DNA from: Lucinisca nassula
Lineage: Eukaryota; Mollusca; Bivalvia; Lucinida; Lucinidae
DNA length: 64,000 nucleotides
Reading direction: 5' to 3'
NCBI GenBank assembly: GCA_963580285.1
Contig: OY757026.1
Location: forward strand, 49,079,143-49,143,142
Below are positions 43,341 to 52,993 of this stretch, in pieces. Both the position numbers and the translations under genes were made by a program. Position 1 is the first letter of the stretch, and the number at the start of each line of letters is the position of its first letter. The notes under the pieces were generated by a model. The model was given only the letters and a program-made list of their open reading frames with translations, was not told the DNA's origin and did not search any database.

Positions 43341-43560
43341 AGATTGGCGGTTCTCGTTAGAAAGGCCTCATCCATAACATAGAATGTTGGTTCTCCTTAG
43401 AACCGCCTCGACGATGCGGTTCTAACGATTTCCCACAATCTATGTTTTGAGCGTCGAGGCGGTCCTAACGAGTACCACAATCTATGTTTTGAGCAGAAAT
43501 ATGAAAAACATTAGAACTTTTAATCTGAAAATTTTCATTTTTTTTTGTGGAAGAATTTTC
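43341..43560. mobile_element. Rearranged MITE family A hairpin cluster
   Basis: Three successive partial hairpin arms (ATAGATTGGCGGTTCTCG, ATAGAATGTTGGTTCTCC, GGCGGTCCTAACGAGTACC) followed by the right half AGCAGAAATATGAAAAACAT. Confidence 0.5.
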
Positions 43561-43644
43561 AACATGAAAATGAGTTTTGTCTTTGGACATGATCGCATGG
43601 CGAAGACATATTTACACAGTCTACTCCAAATCTTCAATATGCGC

Positions 43645-43880
43645 TGTATGAAAGAACTCGCATTTTATCCCTTTTCCTCAACTCGTTTAACGGCCCCCGC
43701 CCATCGCGATCGGGGCTTGATGAAATAGATTGGCTGCATGATGCCTCCACGCAGAGCTGAAAGATTAGTACTGGCGACAGGGCTTGAGATGTCATTTCAT
43801 CTCAATGTCGAGTAACGTGACCAAAATGACAAATACATTGTTGACGGGGACGTTAAGCCTCAAATCAAACAAACAAACAC
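43645..43880 (+). mobile_element. MITE D fragment followed by a SINE family S, internally deleted
   Basis: CGCATTTTATCCCTTTTCCT at 43658-43690 is a D hairpin arm. The SINE follows from CGGCCCCCGCCCATCG to the tail GACGTTAAGCCTCAAATCAA; the middle third is missing. Confidence 0.5.
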
Positions 43881-43894
43881 ATCCAGGCATGGCA

Positions 43895-43990
43895 CTAAAA
43901 GTAACCCTCCGTGGCTCGAACTACCACTGTCTCGAACAAATTTATGGTCCCAAAGGTATTCGAGCCATCGAAGTTCGACTGTATATCACA
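43895..43990. mobile_element. Tigger-like terminus
   Basis: CCGTGGCTCGAACTACC, GTATTCGAGCCATCGAAGTT and CGACTGTA match the right end of the element at 17130-17217. Confidence 0.5.
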
Positions 43991-44039
43991 AACTCGGGGA
44001 AATCGTATCACAGTATACTGTACATAAAATGATAAAAAA

Positions 44040-44892
44040 TGATTTGATCCACATTTCAAAATCACATGCCCATCTTCTTATCACATGCAGATAGGAAACA
44101 TAAAAAATGACAACTGGAGAAGGCGGTATTGCGGACGCTAGATTCTGGCCGGACGGACACACGGTCGCACCTACGGGCAGCCGACGGGATGATTTCTTCA
44201 GTCGTTTCCTCCTACGTCTGGTAGTTTTTGTTTGTTTGATTTGAGGTTTAACGTCCCCGTCAAGGCTGTTAAGGTCATTTTGGAGACGTTGCTTCCAATT
44301 TTGTGGGACTTTTACCCGACATTGAGATGAAATGACATCTCAAGCCCTGTCGCCCAATGAAACCAATAGAGTTTATAAGCATGGACGGGCCGATTTGCGC
44401 CGCTTTGCCTGGGCAGGCTTAGATTCTCGAAGCGGTTTACCAGTACTCGTGTGCGGGTCGGTTTCAGCTTTGCGTGGACGCATCATGCAGCCCATATATT
44501 TCTTTCAGCCCCGATGGGCGCCTACGTCTGGTAGAAGATGGTGTAGTGATGCAAATATTGCAAATACGGAAAGATAAAAAACTACATAAATAAGTTACAT
44601 GTATGTTGACTTTTTATGACTAGATGCTTTAACTAGTTTGATTCAAAATTCAAAATCATATGCCCATCTTTCTATCACAGCTAGAAAACATAACAAAAAT
44701 GACAACTGCATTGTGAAGGCGGTATTGCGGACACTAGATTCTGGCCGGACGGACACGCGGTCGCACCCACCCGTGGGCAGCCGAGGATGACAGTCGTTTC
44801 CTCCTACGTCGGGTAGATGTAGTGACACAAATATTGCAGATATGGAATGATAAAAACTACACAAATGAGTTACATGTATGACTAGATACAAA
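44040..44892. repeat. Tandem duplication, one copy carrying a SINE and the other empty
   Basis: Copy 1 (44040-44625, without the SINE about 285 bp) and copy 2 (44640-44892) share ATTCTGGCCGGACGGACAC, GTCGTTTCCTCCTACGTC and GAGTTACATGTATG-like sequence. Confidence 0.5.
44225..44520 (-). mobile_element. SINE family S, complete, with 14-bp target duplication
   Basis: CCTACGTCTGGTAG lies at 44211-44224 and 44521-44534. This fixes the element at 296 bp, 5' end CGCCCATCGGGG (minus strand), 3' tail of CAAA-type ending in CAAAAA. It is the reference copy for family S. Confidence 0.5.
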
Positions 44893-44919
44893 GGAAATGA
44901 TATCTCTCATGATTTATAT

Positions 44920-45284
44920 AGAGGATCCTACATGAGTGCTAATGTATTATTCAATTTATCAAACGAGTTGAGGAAAAGGGATAAAATGCGAGGCTTTGCC
45001 GAGCATTTTATCCATTTTCCTCAACGAGTTTAATAAATTCAATAATACATGAACACGAATGAAAGATTCTATTTATCATATGGCATTTAAAACGCATTTT
45101 ATTCACGTTTAATATAGAAAATTGTCAATATTCCGCCATTAGTAAACGCGACGTCATTAAGGACGTCGTGCGTGTAACGTTACGGGACGTATCTAACTAA
45201 TTTGCATATTTAATCCACTAGTGGATTATCGAATTTATTACATGGCGTTATTACACTCTCACACGCGACGTCATATGATAAATA
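44920..45284 (+). mobile_element. Hairpin MITE family D, copy 3
   Basis: AGAGGATCCTACATGAGTGC to GACGTCATATGATAAAT, hairpin around GCGAGGCTTTGCCGAGC (44988-45005), palindrome TCCACTAGTGGA near 45214. Confidence 0.5.
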
Positions 45285-45394
45285 TGCTTAGAAACACTAC
45301 CTCGTCATTTTATTTTTATTTTTTTCTAAATGTCCCTGAAAATCCAAACTTACACAAAACACTGCGTGGCTATATTTTTCCCTTCTTAAATACC

Positions 45395-45590
45395 AATGAG
45401 GTCCTGGGGTTCGATTCCATTCGTTGGCATGTGGCAAGATAGCACCCGCCTGAGGTCGGTGATTACCTCAGTGTTCTCCGCTCTCCTCCTACACTATGCA
45501 AAATCTGCGACTCCGGGAACCCATTTAAAAGCTGTTTCGAGTTTTCATGGTAATCGAGGTCAAATAAATGTACCTAAACAATATGCCGGG
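45395..45590 (+). mobile_element. Possible SINE remnant
   Basis: GGGGTTCGATTCCATTCG resembles a B box; downstream AGCACCCGCCTGAGGTCGG and an AAATAAATGTACC end look like a SINE body. Only one copy seen, so low confidence. Confidence 0.5.
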
Positions 45591-45790
45591 TTGGCATAAT
45601 GCATTCTTTCGTGCCACCAACGATGAAAATTGTCATTCCTTTTTAATTTCTGACCCAAACAAAGATTGTAGGTGCTCGTTAGAACAGCCTCTAACAAGCA
45701 CCTATAATCTATATATTGAGCAGAAAAAACGTATACACTTGTAAACTCGTTTTCTCTCTATAAGGTGGGTTTTATTTTGATTTTAATTGC
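45588..45790 (+). mobile_element. MITE family A' copy at the 3' edge of the NRF-like gene
   Basis: AATGCATTCTTTCGTGCC, hairpin GTAGGTGCTCGTTAGAAC with shortened right arm, then TATACACTTGTAAACTCG and CTATAAGGTGGGTTTTATTT. It ends about 20-30 bases from the stop codon. Confidence 0.5.
45771..45776 (-). promoter_or_regulatory. Candidate polyadenylation signal AATAAA for the NRF-like gene
   Basis: An AATAAA on the minus strand lies 33 bases past the TAA stop of the acyltransferase gene. It sits in the outer part of a degraded family A' MITE copy (45588-45790). No cleavage site can be confirmed without transcripts. Confidence 0.5.
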
Positions 45791-45809
45791 ATGCGATGAT
45801 AAAACGTAA

Positions 45810-48011
45810 TTAACCTCGTTTCTTCAGGAAAAGTTTCTCTATGGCCATCATGGGGGCTTCTACTGCGATGGATACCACATAGGCAGTTAAATAGGAGAAA
45901 ATAAGGTTAGAAACAAATAAATAGATTAAAGTAAGATCCGTGAAATGTAGGGGAGTCACTAGATTGAATTGGTAACAAACCAGTATAATTGGATGTACAA
46001 GATAGGCGGCGTATGTCAGTCTTCCTAAAGGGGCCCAGAGTTTCCAAGACAGGAACCAGTTTACAGGCCCTCCGTACCCATTTGCACAAGCTAGCACCAG
46101 CCATGCAAGACTAAGAGCCCACGCCGTACGGCTAAGAGACACGTAAAACCCACTGGCAACAAGAGTCATTTGAGTACCCAAGTGACTGTTATAATAGAAC
46201 ATACCATATATTACTGCTAAAGCTGTGGCTATGGCCAGACACCAGCCAGCCAGAACTAAGACTTTGTTCAGTCGCAGTCTACAACGCGTGATTTGTAAGA
46301 CATACCCTGTCAAAAAGCCAACAATATATACCGACATTCTTGCCCAGGGGCGAACATACAAAGCTGGTTTTCCCCAGGGGTCATCTGTGTGCTTAGTTGG
46401 GGCACCACCAAGCATTCTAATGCCGTACCAAGAAACAAGAAAACCTCGTATAGCTGTACATGCCAGTATCAGGGATACAGCGGTCACTATACCAGCCGTT
46501 TTATGATATTTGAATAATATAATTAAAACAGGACTGATCACCATATAAAACTGCATATCATTTGCCAGATACCAGGTCCAACCCATGCACCCAGATTCGG
46601 ACCCATAGTGAGGATAGAAATTATTGATATACAGAAGGTTAGTCCACCAGTAGTGACGGCATCCATGAGTTGCCTCGTAGAGAACGCCATGATTAGGATC
46701 TGTCACCAGCCATTGGAATGGCCCTGTAATAAAATACATGAAGAGAGACATAAAAACAAGCATCACAAAAACATAGAGGGGAGTTAATCGCCAGTATCTG
46801 TGAAGAAAATAATAAACCCAATTTAGTTTTCCTTGTTCACGAATTTCTTTTAACGCTAAATAAGCCACAAGCAATCCGCTTAAGAAGAAAAACGTATCCA
46901 CTGAAAATGTGCCATTTACAATTGGCTGAAAAGTAAAACGTTTTACCAGAGTTATCTGAGCATAGATAGCATTGCTTAAGTTCAAAGTTGAAAAACTATA
47001 GGTATGACCTTGTATCACCCACCACATGCTTATAACACGCAATCCGTTCAAACATGCCAGTGGCCCTTTAGCTGTCCGTGTGTTTAGAAGCTTGTTCGTA
47101 TTTCTAACAAATGAAAAGCACAACAAGAACTTCATGGTCCGCTCTTTCCTCGTCATAATAAAATCGTCGTGTAAAATTGTATCTGCCAGTAGTCCCGTTC
47201 GCTCGGTTGGCTTGGATTCTGTAGCCCCATACTTTGCATCACCATTCATGAATATGGCTTTGTCTTCCAAAGAATGGTTGACCATTACCCAGAATTCCAC
47301 GGCCGTTCCAAGAAGAACAAGTGTTCCAACAATCCCAACAATAACGAATGTAACAATTGCCGCGCCATCGTATGGTGGATTTTCATCAGTAATGACGTAA
47401 GCGACACTTACATTGAAACCAGACAATGGCGAAAATGCAATTTCCGCTAGAGCATGCGCGTCAGAATTCTTGCATGTATCCGGAAGGCATAAACCTATCG
47501 TCAATCCGAACCCATTTATTGGTTTTTGGTTGATAAATAGAACAGCTGAAAAATATTTTCCTTTGAAGTTGTGATAAGTGAAGTTATTGAAGTCGCTCTC
47601 TATAGAGTTACACTGTTGATAGTCTCCAACCCAGTTCCAACCGCCCTGCAAGAAGCCGGGAGGCAGTTTACCATCAGCGTCCACAAAGAGTTTGGCATAT
47701 TGTTTCCCTGTTGAAAGATCTAATATTATCATCTCTGTGTCATTCAAGCATGCGAAACTGACATCATTAGGATTCGACAAGAATGTCCCGAGTCCGGAAT
47801 CCTGACTAAATCTACTTGCAAGAGTAGAAAGGGGGCCATCCTTGACAGGCAAAAATGATTGCTTTATCTTTATAACGGATTTTTCAGCATTATCGGGTTG
47901 CAAATTTATTCCTGTGTCAAACCATAAACCTTCAAAATTGTCCTTTTCACTGTTTCCTCCTTTCAAGTAAACACAGAGCAATATAATCCAAAAGGCGCAC
48001 TTATGTTCCAT
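45810..48011 (-). CDS. NRF-6-like (nose resistant to fluoxetine) membrane acyltransferase, single coding exon
   Basis: Predicted multi-pass membrane protein of 733 residues. Seen: a hydrophobic N-terminus (about residues 5-17) that fits a signal peptide; an extracellular NRF-type region (about 60-185) with cysteines at 88, 134, 175 and 180; a first membrane span at about 216-243; then an acyltransferase-3 domain (about 315-720) with many hydrophobic spans. In its first helix lie Arg325 and His336, the positions expected for the conserved Arg/His pair, followed by the DTFFFLSG segment near 372. The family includes C. elegans nrf-6 and ndg-4, linked to fluoxetine response and yolk or lipid transport; the acyl substrate is generally unknown. 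The frame is also open at a TTG at 48017, but the first ATG is at 48011, with A at -3 and G at +4 (good Kozak context), so I start there. There is no intron in the coding region. Orthology within this large paralogous family cannot be set from sequence alone. Confidence 0.5.
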   Translation of the reverse strand: MEHKCAFWIILLCVYLKGGNSEKDNFEGLWFDTGINLQPDNAEKSVIKIKQSFLPVKDGPLSTLASRFSQDSGLGTFLSNPNDVSFACLNDTEMIILDLSTGKQYAKLFVDADGKLPPGFLQGGWNWVGDYQQCNSIESDFNNFTYHNFKGKYFSAVLFINQKPINGFGLTIGLCLPDTCKNSDAHALAEIAFSPLSGFNVSVAYVITDENPPYDGAAIVTFVIVGIVGTLVLLGTAVEFWVMVNHSLEDKAIFMNGDAKYGATESKPTERTGLLADTILHDDFIMTRKERTMKFLLCFSFVRNTNKLLNTRTAKGPLACLNGLRVISMWWVIQGHTYSFSTLNLSNAIYAQITLVKRFTFQPIVNGTFSVDTFFFLSGLLVAYLALKEIREQGKLNWVYYFLHRYWRLTPLYVFVMLVFMSLFMYFITGPFQWLVTDPNHGVLYEATHGCRHYWWTNLLYINNFYPHYGSESGCMGWTWYLANDMQFYMVISPVLIILFKYHKTAGIVTAVSLILACTAIRGFLVSWYGIRMLGGAPTKHTDDPWGKPALYVRPWARMSVYIVGFLTGYVLQITRCRLRLNKVLVLAGWCLAIATALAVIYGMFYYNSHLGTQMTLVASGFYVSLSRTAWALSLAWLVLACANGYGGPVNWFLSWKLWAPLGRLTYAAYLVHPIILVCYQFNLVTPLHFTDLTLIYLFVSNLIFSYLTAYVVSIAVEAPMMAIEKLFLKKRG

Positions 48012-48115
48012 AGTCAATTATTTTATTTAATGTGAAATATAGAATTTAGTAGCATGACTATTTAAAATAATTATTGTATCGGCGTCACTGAAGCTAACAT
48101 GAAAATCGACTTAAT

Positions 48116-48671
48116 ACAGTAAAAATCCTGTATTAAGACCACCTTTGGGACTGTTCAAAAGTGGTCTTTAAGACCACTTTTGAACAGCCCCAAAGGTTGT
48201 CTCTGACCAGAGGACACTGCATGCAGAAAACACAAAGAAAGAATAACTGCAACCTACTAAATAAACTTCTTGAGTGAGAATAAGTCTTAATTTTAGGTGG
48301 CCTTAACTGCGGAGTGTGTGTGTGTGAATTCGGGTTTAACGTCGCTTTCAACAATTTTTCAGTCATATCACGACGGTGCCTGGTTGCGACAGGGAGCTCA
48401 ATGCTCACGTTTATAGTGCTGCCTCACTGAAGTATCATGTCCCAGACACATTACATGATACCACACCCAGTCACATTATCCTGACACTGGATCGACCAGT
48501 CCTAGCTCTACCCCGTAAATCTGAGTGCCAAGCGAGGAGCAGCTAGTACCATTTTTAACGACTTTGGTATGTCGCGGCCCGGGATCGAACCCGAGACCTC
48601 CCGTTCCCCGGAGCGGACACTCTACCAACTGAGCTATCGGGGCCGGTAACTTAACTGCGGAATTTCACTGT
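48116..48671 (+). mobile_element. Hairpin MITE family B, copy 2, split by a SINE
   Basis: Ends ACAGTAAAAATCC and GGAATTTCACTGT. The hairpin GACCACCTTTGGGACTGTTC centres on GTCTTTAAGAC (48168). Its right part is interrupted by a SINE U at 48314-48649. It lies about 105 bases upstream of the NRF-like start codon. Confidence 0.5.
48314..48649 (-). mobile_element. SINE family U inside MITE B, 12-bp target duplication
   Basis: CTTAACTGCGGA flanks it at 48302-48313 and 48650-48661. Plus-strand reading starts with the reverse of the CA tail and ends with the pseudo-tRNA head (GAGCTATCGGGGCC). Confidence 0.5.
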
Positions 48672-48912
48672 ATTTGCAACGCCTAATCTAATATATGTAT
48701 AGCTTTTTTACTGTGTTTGGGTTTAACAATGCATAAACTTTTGTGGGCCATTTTGTGTCACCTCCCAGAGAAGGAAGAAAAGAGATAGAAGAGACAGAAG
48801 AGGAGACGTACAGATGGTCTTTAATATCAGTTGGACGCCCCAGTGACGCAAGGTACATGACACCTTTACCTCATCCAACCACCTCAATTTTTTGTCCTTA
48901 AAAGTAATTCCT
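48672..48912. other. Intergenic DNA, nothing recognised
   Basis: Purine-rich stretch AGAAAAGAGATAGAAGAGAC near 48776. No gene. Confidence 0.5.
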
Positions 48913-48924
48913 ACAAAGTAGTCG

Positions 48925-49208
48925 GCGCGTCTGACTCGTGATCAGGAGGACGCGGGTTCGACTCCCACCGGGGTCGGCAACATTCTTTCGTGGAAATTGA
49001 TCATGAAATCTTTTCTACGGTCATTCTCTCCCTTCGGCTGATTCAAGAGGCAGTTGTCAGATTCTGGCGAAAGAATGTGCACTGTACTGGTTAACCGCTT
49101 ACGTATAAGCCTGCCCAGGAAAGTGTGGATAGGTAAACTGACCGGCTCAAAAATGACCTAAATAGTGTTGACTGGGCCGTTAAACTCCAATACAAACAAA
49201 CAAGCAAA
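48925..49208 (+). mobile_element. SINE family T, 5' truncated, 12-bp target duplication
   Basis: Starts in the pseudo-tRNA (GCGCGTCTGACTCGTGATCA), B box GGGTTCGACTCCC, tail TGTTGACTGGGCCGTTAAAC plus CAAA repeats. ACAAAGTAGTCG flanks at 48913-48924 and 49209-49220. Confidence 0.5.
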
Positions 49209-49220
49209 ACAAAGTAGTCG

Positions 49221-49526
49221 ATGAGCGATTTTAACTCCGGTTAATTCGGTAACAGGTAATATAATTGATTTAAAATTCCGACTATTTGATTGGACAATCA
49301 GCAACACTTCTTTTTATTGATACACACGTCATATACATTGAGTTTTAAAAGTCCTTTGATAATAAAATATAGATATCAAATTATATACTGAAATAGTCTG
49401 ATAAATATTGTCCTATTTTATATGACATGTGATCTTGAAACATATGCTTTTGCACCCGGTTACCGATAACAGTTAATATAAACATCATCACGTTACGTAG
49501 GCTCAGTGGCATTGACGATAGGCAAT
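49221..49526. other. Intergenic AT-rich DNA, nothing recognised
   Basis: No hairpin, repeat or coding similarity noticed. Confidence 0.5.
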
Positions 49527-49826
49527 GGCCCCTGCCCATCGGGGCTTGAAGAAATATATGGGCTGCACGATGCTTCCACGCAAAGCTAATTCTGACCCGC
49601 ACACGAGTACTGGTAAACCTCTTAGAGGATCTAAGCCTATCCAGGCAAAGCGGTGCGAGTCGGACCGTCCATGCTTATAAACCGTATTGGTTTCATTGGG
49701 CGACAGGGCTGAAGATGTCATTTCGTCTCAATGTCGGGTAAAAGTCCCACAAAATTGGAAGCAACGTCTCCAAAATGACCTTTACAGTGTTGACAGGGAC
49801 GTTAAACCTCAAATCAAACAAACATA
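49527..49826 (+). mobile_element. SINE family S, full-length
   Basis: GGCCCCTGCCCATCGGGG to GACGTTAAACCTCAAATCAA plus CAAA units. No clear target duplication. Confidence 0.5.
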
Positions 49827-50020
49827 ACGACAGGGAAGACTTTAATACAAGAAACAGAAAACAAACAATCATTTTTCCCTCTCAGTGGTTTTTGGATGGT
49901 TATATTAAGAAAGCCTATTAAGGACAAATAAGAAGAGAACACTGGATAAAGGAGGGTCAACTTATATGTTGCAACAGCACACCTTTTGAAATATTTCCAA
50001 GACTTTTCTGTACTATACGA

Positions 50021-50252
50021 GCCCCGCCAAGCGAATTTGTGTCTTCGAGCATTCCGTCATGACAAATTTTAACTGCGCATGCCCAGCCATTCAGAGGGGC
50101 CAGGCATATGGCTTTCTGTCTGAAGGTTCCTCTTGATTCACTGCTTGTATGAGCGAGCAGCGAAGGTTCTGGCTAGAGTGCGCGGATGCGCAGGCTCGCC
50201 TGAACCTTCGCTGCTCGCATAGGCGATAAGTACCTAAATCCCTTGACGGGGC
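50021..50252 (-). mobile_element. Hairpin MITE family K, copy 2
   Basis: GCCCCGCCAAGCGAA to CCTTGACGGGGC. Reverse orientation of 15585-15816 and very similar to it, so both copies are fairly young. Confidence 0.5.
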
Positions 50253-50257
50253 CCAAT

Positions 50258-50480
50258 TACGAGGGGCGTTTGGAAAGTATTAATAGTGGGTGCGGCTTGT
50301 AAATATAAGGCTTATCCGGTCAAAACTAACTAGTGGAGTCCCTCAAACTATTTTCCCTTGACCTGTATGCACTTTTCAGTCTTTTTTATCCACTCAGAAA
50401 ATGCACGTTTGAAGTCCTTTTGGGGTATACTGTTTAAACACTGGAACAACGCACTACCCAAGGCATGGCGGCTTTCAAAA
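50258..50480 (-). pseudogene. Mariner-like element 3' end: terminal repeat plus transposase C-terminus
   Basis: TACGAGGGGCGTTTGGAAAG is a mariner-type terminal repeat. On the minus strand the adjacent sequence encodes PQKDFKRAFSEWIKKTEKCIQVKGK, which matches the end of mariner transposases. The rest of the element is absent. Confidence 0.5.
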
Positions 50481-50862
50481 CGACGTCCTTGCATACAATA
50501 TCTTTATTGTTTCATCCCTACATTTGGGAAATTCACAACATATTCTATAAAACAATGCAATATGGCATGCAATAATTACACAATGTAACGATATTTACTT
50601 AATGGACACACAGCGCCGAAACGTCGCATCAACGCTAATTCGGCGTCGCGACAACGAATCAGCACGCGTGTGTTACGTATTAATAGGGATGGTAAATGGG
50701 TGATGCATATTCAAGTTGAGGGCGAACCAATTTGCTGGTGTAGTGTATAATTAAACTTAATTTGCTTGTCCGGATGGTGTCGTGGCACCCTCATTCCATC
50801 TGCCAATCGGCCTCCCACTGTGCTAGTCGATCCAGGTCATCTTATCTTGTAGAATAAGACAG
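50481..50862. other. Intergenic DNA, nothing recognised
   Basis: No repeat family or coding similarity seen. Confidence 0.5.
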
Positions 50863-51403
50863 TCAGAAAGAGACTATACGTTCCTTGTTCCTATACAGGA
50901 CACAATCATCAGCAAACAAACGGACATATGACCTGATATTATCAGGGAGGTCATTAATGAATACCAAGAAAAGGACCGGTCCAAGGACGGAATTTTGGGG
51001 GGACACCAGATATAGCAGGGACTGAATCAGACGCCTGGTCGTCAAGTAAAACTTGCCATGAGCACCCAGACAGCCATGAGCTGATCCACTTATGTGTAGA
51101 TCCTCTTATCCCATGGTAGTCCAATTTATTCAAAAGCATTATGTGAGGTACCTTGTCAAAGGCCGTTGCGAAGTCCATGTCTGTTTGTGGCCATGATTTA
51201 TGGCCCCATCCAGATTGCTGATTGAGTTTCGCAGGACCTTTGACTTCGAAAGCCATGTTGACAGTTAGCAAGAATACTCTCAAAGGGTAGGTGTTTATGC
51301 GGTTGTCCACTACGGTCCCTTGAAGTGAACCAATGAAGACTTTTCTTGAGATACGCAGGAAAAATTTGCGGATAAGATTTTGTGAGATTTCCCAAAATCT
51401 CAT
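50863..51403 (-). pseudogene. LINE reverse transcriptase relic
   Basis: Two overlapping frames carry RT motifs: DFATAFDKVPH...LLNKLDYHGIRGSTHKWISSWLSG and SGVP (frame 1), then SVLGPVLFLVFINDLPDNIRSYVRLFADDCVLY (frame 2) with the catalytic FADD box. A frameshift separates SGVP from SVLGP. Motif style fits CR1/jockey-type LINEs, so it could be of the same class as the endonuclease fragment at 17818-18324. Both ends are truncated. Confidence 0.5.
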
Positions 51404-51418
51404 TGAAATGTATTGGGC

Positions 51419-51812
51419 GCCGTTTTACTATTTAGTCCGTATTTATAGATATCCATAAATCGAATTATGGTTATCCATAAATCGATTTATGGATATCCAT
51501 AAATCAGCCGAATAATGGATAATTCGAATTATGGATATCATCAATAAATCGAATAATGGATATCCATTATTCGATTCATAGATATCATTAATTCAGTTCG
51601 ATTTATGGATATCCATAATTCGAATTATGGATATCCATAATTCAAATTATGGATATCCATAATTCAAATTATGGATATCCATAAATAATTATGGACATCC
51701 ATGAATAAAAATGGATATCCACTATTCGAATGATGGATATCCATAATTCAAATTATTGATAACCATAAATAATTATGGATATCTATAAATACGGAGTAAA
51801 TAGTAAAACGGC
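51419..51812. mobile_element. 394-bp element P: terminal inverted repeats enclosing TGGATATCCA palindrome repeats
   Basis: GCCGTTTTACTATTTAGTCC (left) and its complement GGAGTAAATAGTAAAACGGC (right) bound the element. The interior consists almost wholly of TATGGATATCCATAA-like units and variants (AAATCG, AATTCG, AATTCA spacers). Each unit is self-complementary. No coding capacity. Only one copy in this window. Confidence 0.5.
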
Positions 51813-51984
51813 ACTCCATAGAAATGGGCTAAATGGTAGTAAATCTCCTAGGGAAATGTAATTTAGGTGAACATTTTGCTCAAATTTCTCACTGAAAAAT
51901 CATAATTGTGCACCTGTTTTTCCTCCTATGTTATTCTGAGAAAGAACCGCCACTGAACGCAAAGTGCATTCTTTCATATCTACA

Positions 51985-52290
51985 CACCGGTCCCGATAGC
52001 TCAGTTGGGTCACGGGTTCGATACCGGGCCGCGACATACCAAAGTCGTTAAAAATGGTACTTGCTGCTCCTCGCTTGGCACTCAGATTTACGGGGTAGAG
52101 CTAGGACTTGTCGACCCAGTGTCAGGATAATGTGACTCGGTGTGGTATCTTGTAATGTGTATGGGGCATGATACTTCAGTGAGGCAGCACTATAAAAGTA
52201 AGCATTGAGCTCCCTGTCGCAACCAGACACCGTCGTGATATGACGGAAAAATTGTTGAAAGCGACGTTAAACCCGGATTCACACACACAC
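51985..52290 (+). mobile_element. SINE family U with deleted anticodon region, 11-bp target duplication
   Basis: TCATATCTACA lies at 51974-51984 and 52291-52301. The head jumps from GCTCAGTTGG to GTCACGGGTTCGATACC, losing the anticodon arm, yet it keeps the A and B boxes. It sits in a MITE A' remnant (AAAGTGCATTCTTTCATATC). Confidence 0.5.
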
Positions 52291-52337
52291 TCATATCTAC
52301 AGAATGGTGACTTTACTTATGAGAATCTATGATATTA

Positions 52338-52580
52338 TTCTTTTCATTACGAAAACACGCCTATACAAATACACTGTAAATTTTGCCGCCGAAAAAGCTA
52401 AAAATTCAAGATGAAAAAGTGTGATATTTTTTCTCGATGAGGCGGTTCTAACAAGTACCCACAATCTATATTTTAGAGCAGAAATAAGATAAATAAGGGT
52501 TACCCCTGCAAACCCAAGTTTTACTACATAAAAGTGGGGTTCAAGGGGGTCAAATTTATATAGACGTGTTTTCGTGATGT
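52338..52580 (-). mobile_element. MITE family A (one hairpin arm lost)
   Basis: Reverse orientation: ATTACGAAAACACGCCTATA to TATATAGACGTGTTTTCGTG. The left arm is missing between GATATTTTTTC and TCGATGAGGCGG. Confidence 0.5.
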
Positions 52581-52765
52581 TAAACTGCAAACATAGGTTG
52601 TGGGTGCTCGTTAGAATTGCATCATTGAGGAGGTTCTAACGAGTATCCACAACCAATGTCTTGGAACACAAATGAGAAAAAATAATGTTTACTCCTTTAA
52701 ACCCCAGTTTTCTCTGTACATAGTGGGATTAGGGGGTGTTGGTTTCACGGACTTGTTTACAAGAT
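52581..52765 (+). mobile_element. MITE family A' right half
   Basis: Starts at the centre (AACATAGGTTGTGGGTGCTC), hairpin ATTGCATCATTGAGGAGG, then CCCCAGTTTTCTCTGTACAT and TTCACGGACTTGTTTACAAG. It abuts the previous copy. Confidence 0.5.
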
Positions 52766-52993
52766 GATACGTCTTCTGCACACTTGAGTTCGGTCTTGAC
52801 TGGGCACCTCCATGGCAGTGCCCCATTTCTGTACATGGACGTCATCTTCGGGAAAGGGCTGGTAGACAACATAACCCTAACACACCCGTGTGTTTATAAT
52901 AGCGTCTACCCCCACCCAACCCCGCAATCATGGGGGTTTTGAGAAATAGATTGGGCTGCAACTTTTCCATGTATACGTATAAAGTGTGGTTTT

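Noticed and set aside
48012..48017. Upstream TTG start for the NRF-like gene
   Set aside because: Eukaryotic start is expected at ATG; the ATG at 48011 has a good Kozak context and is directly followed by the signal-peptide region.
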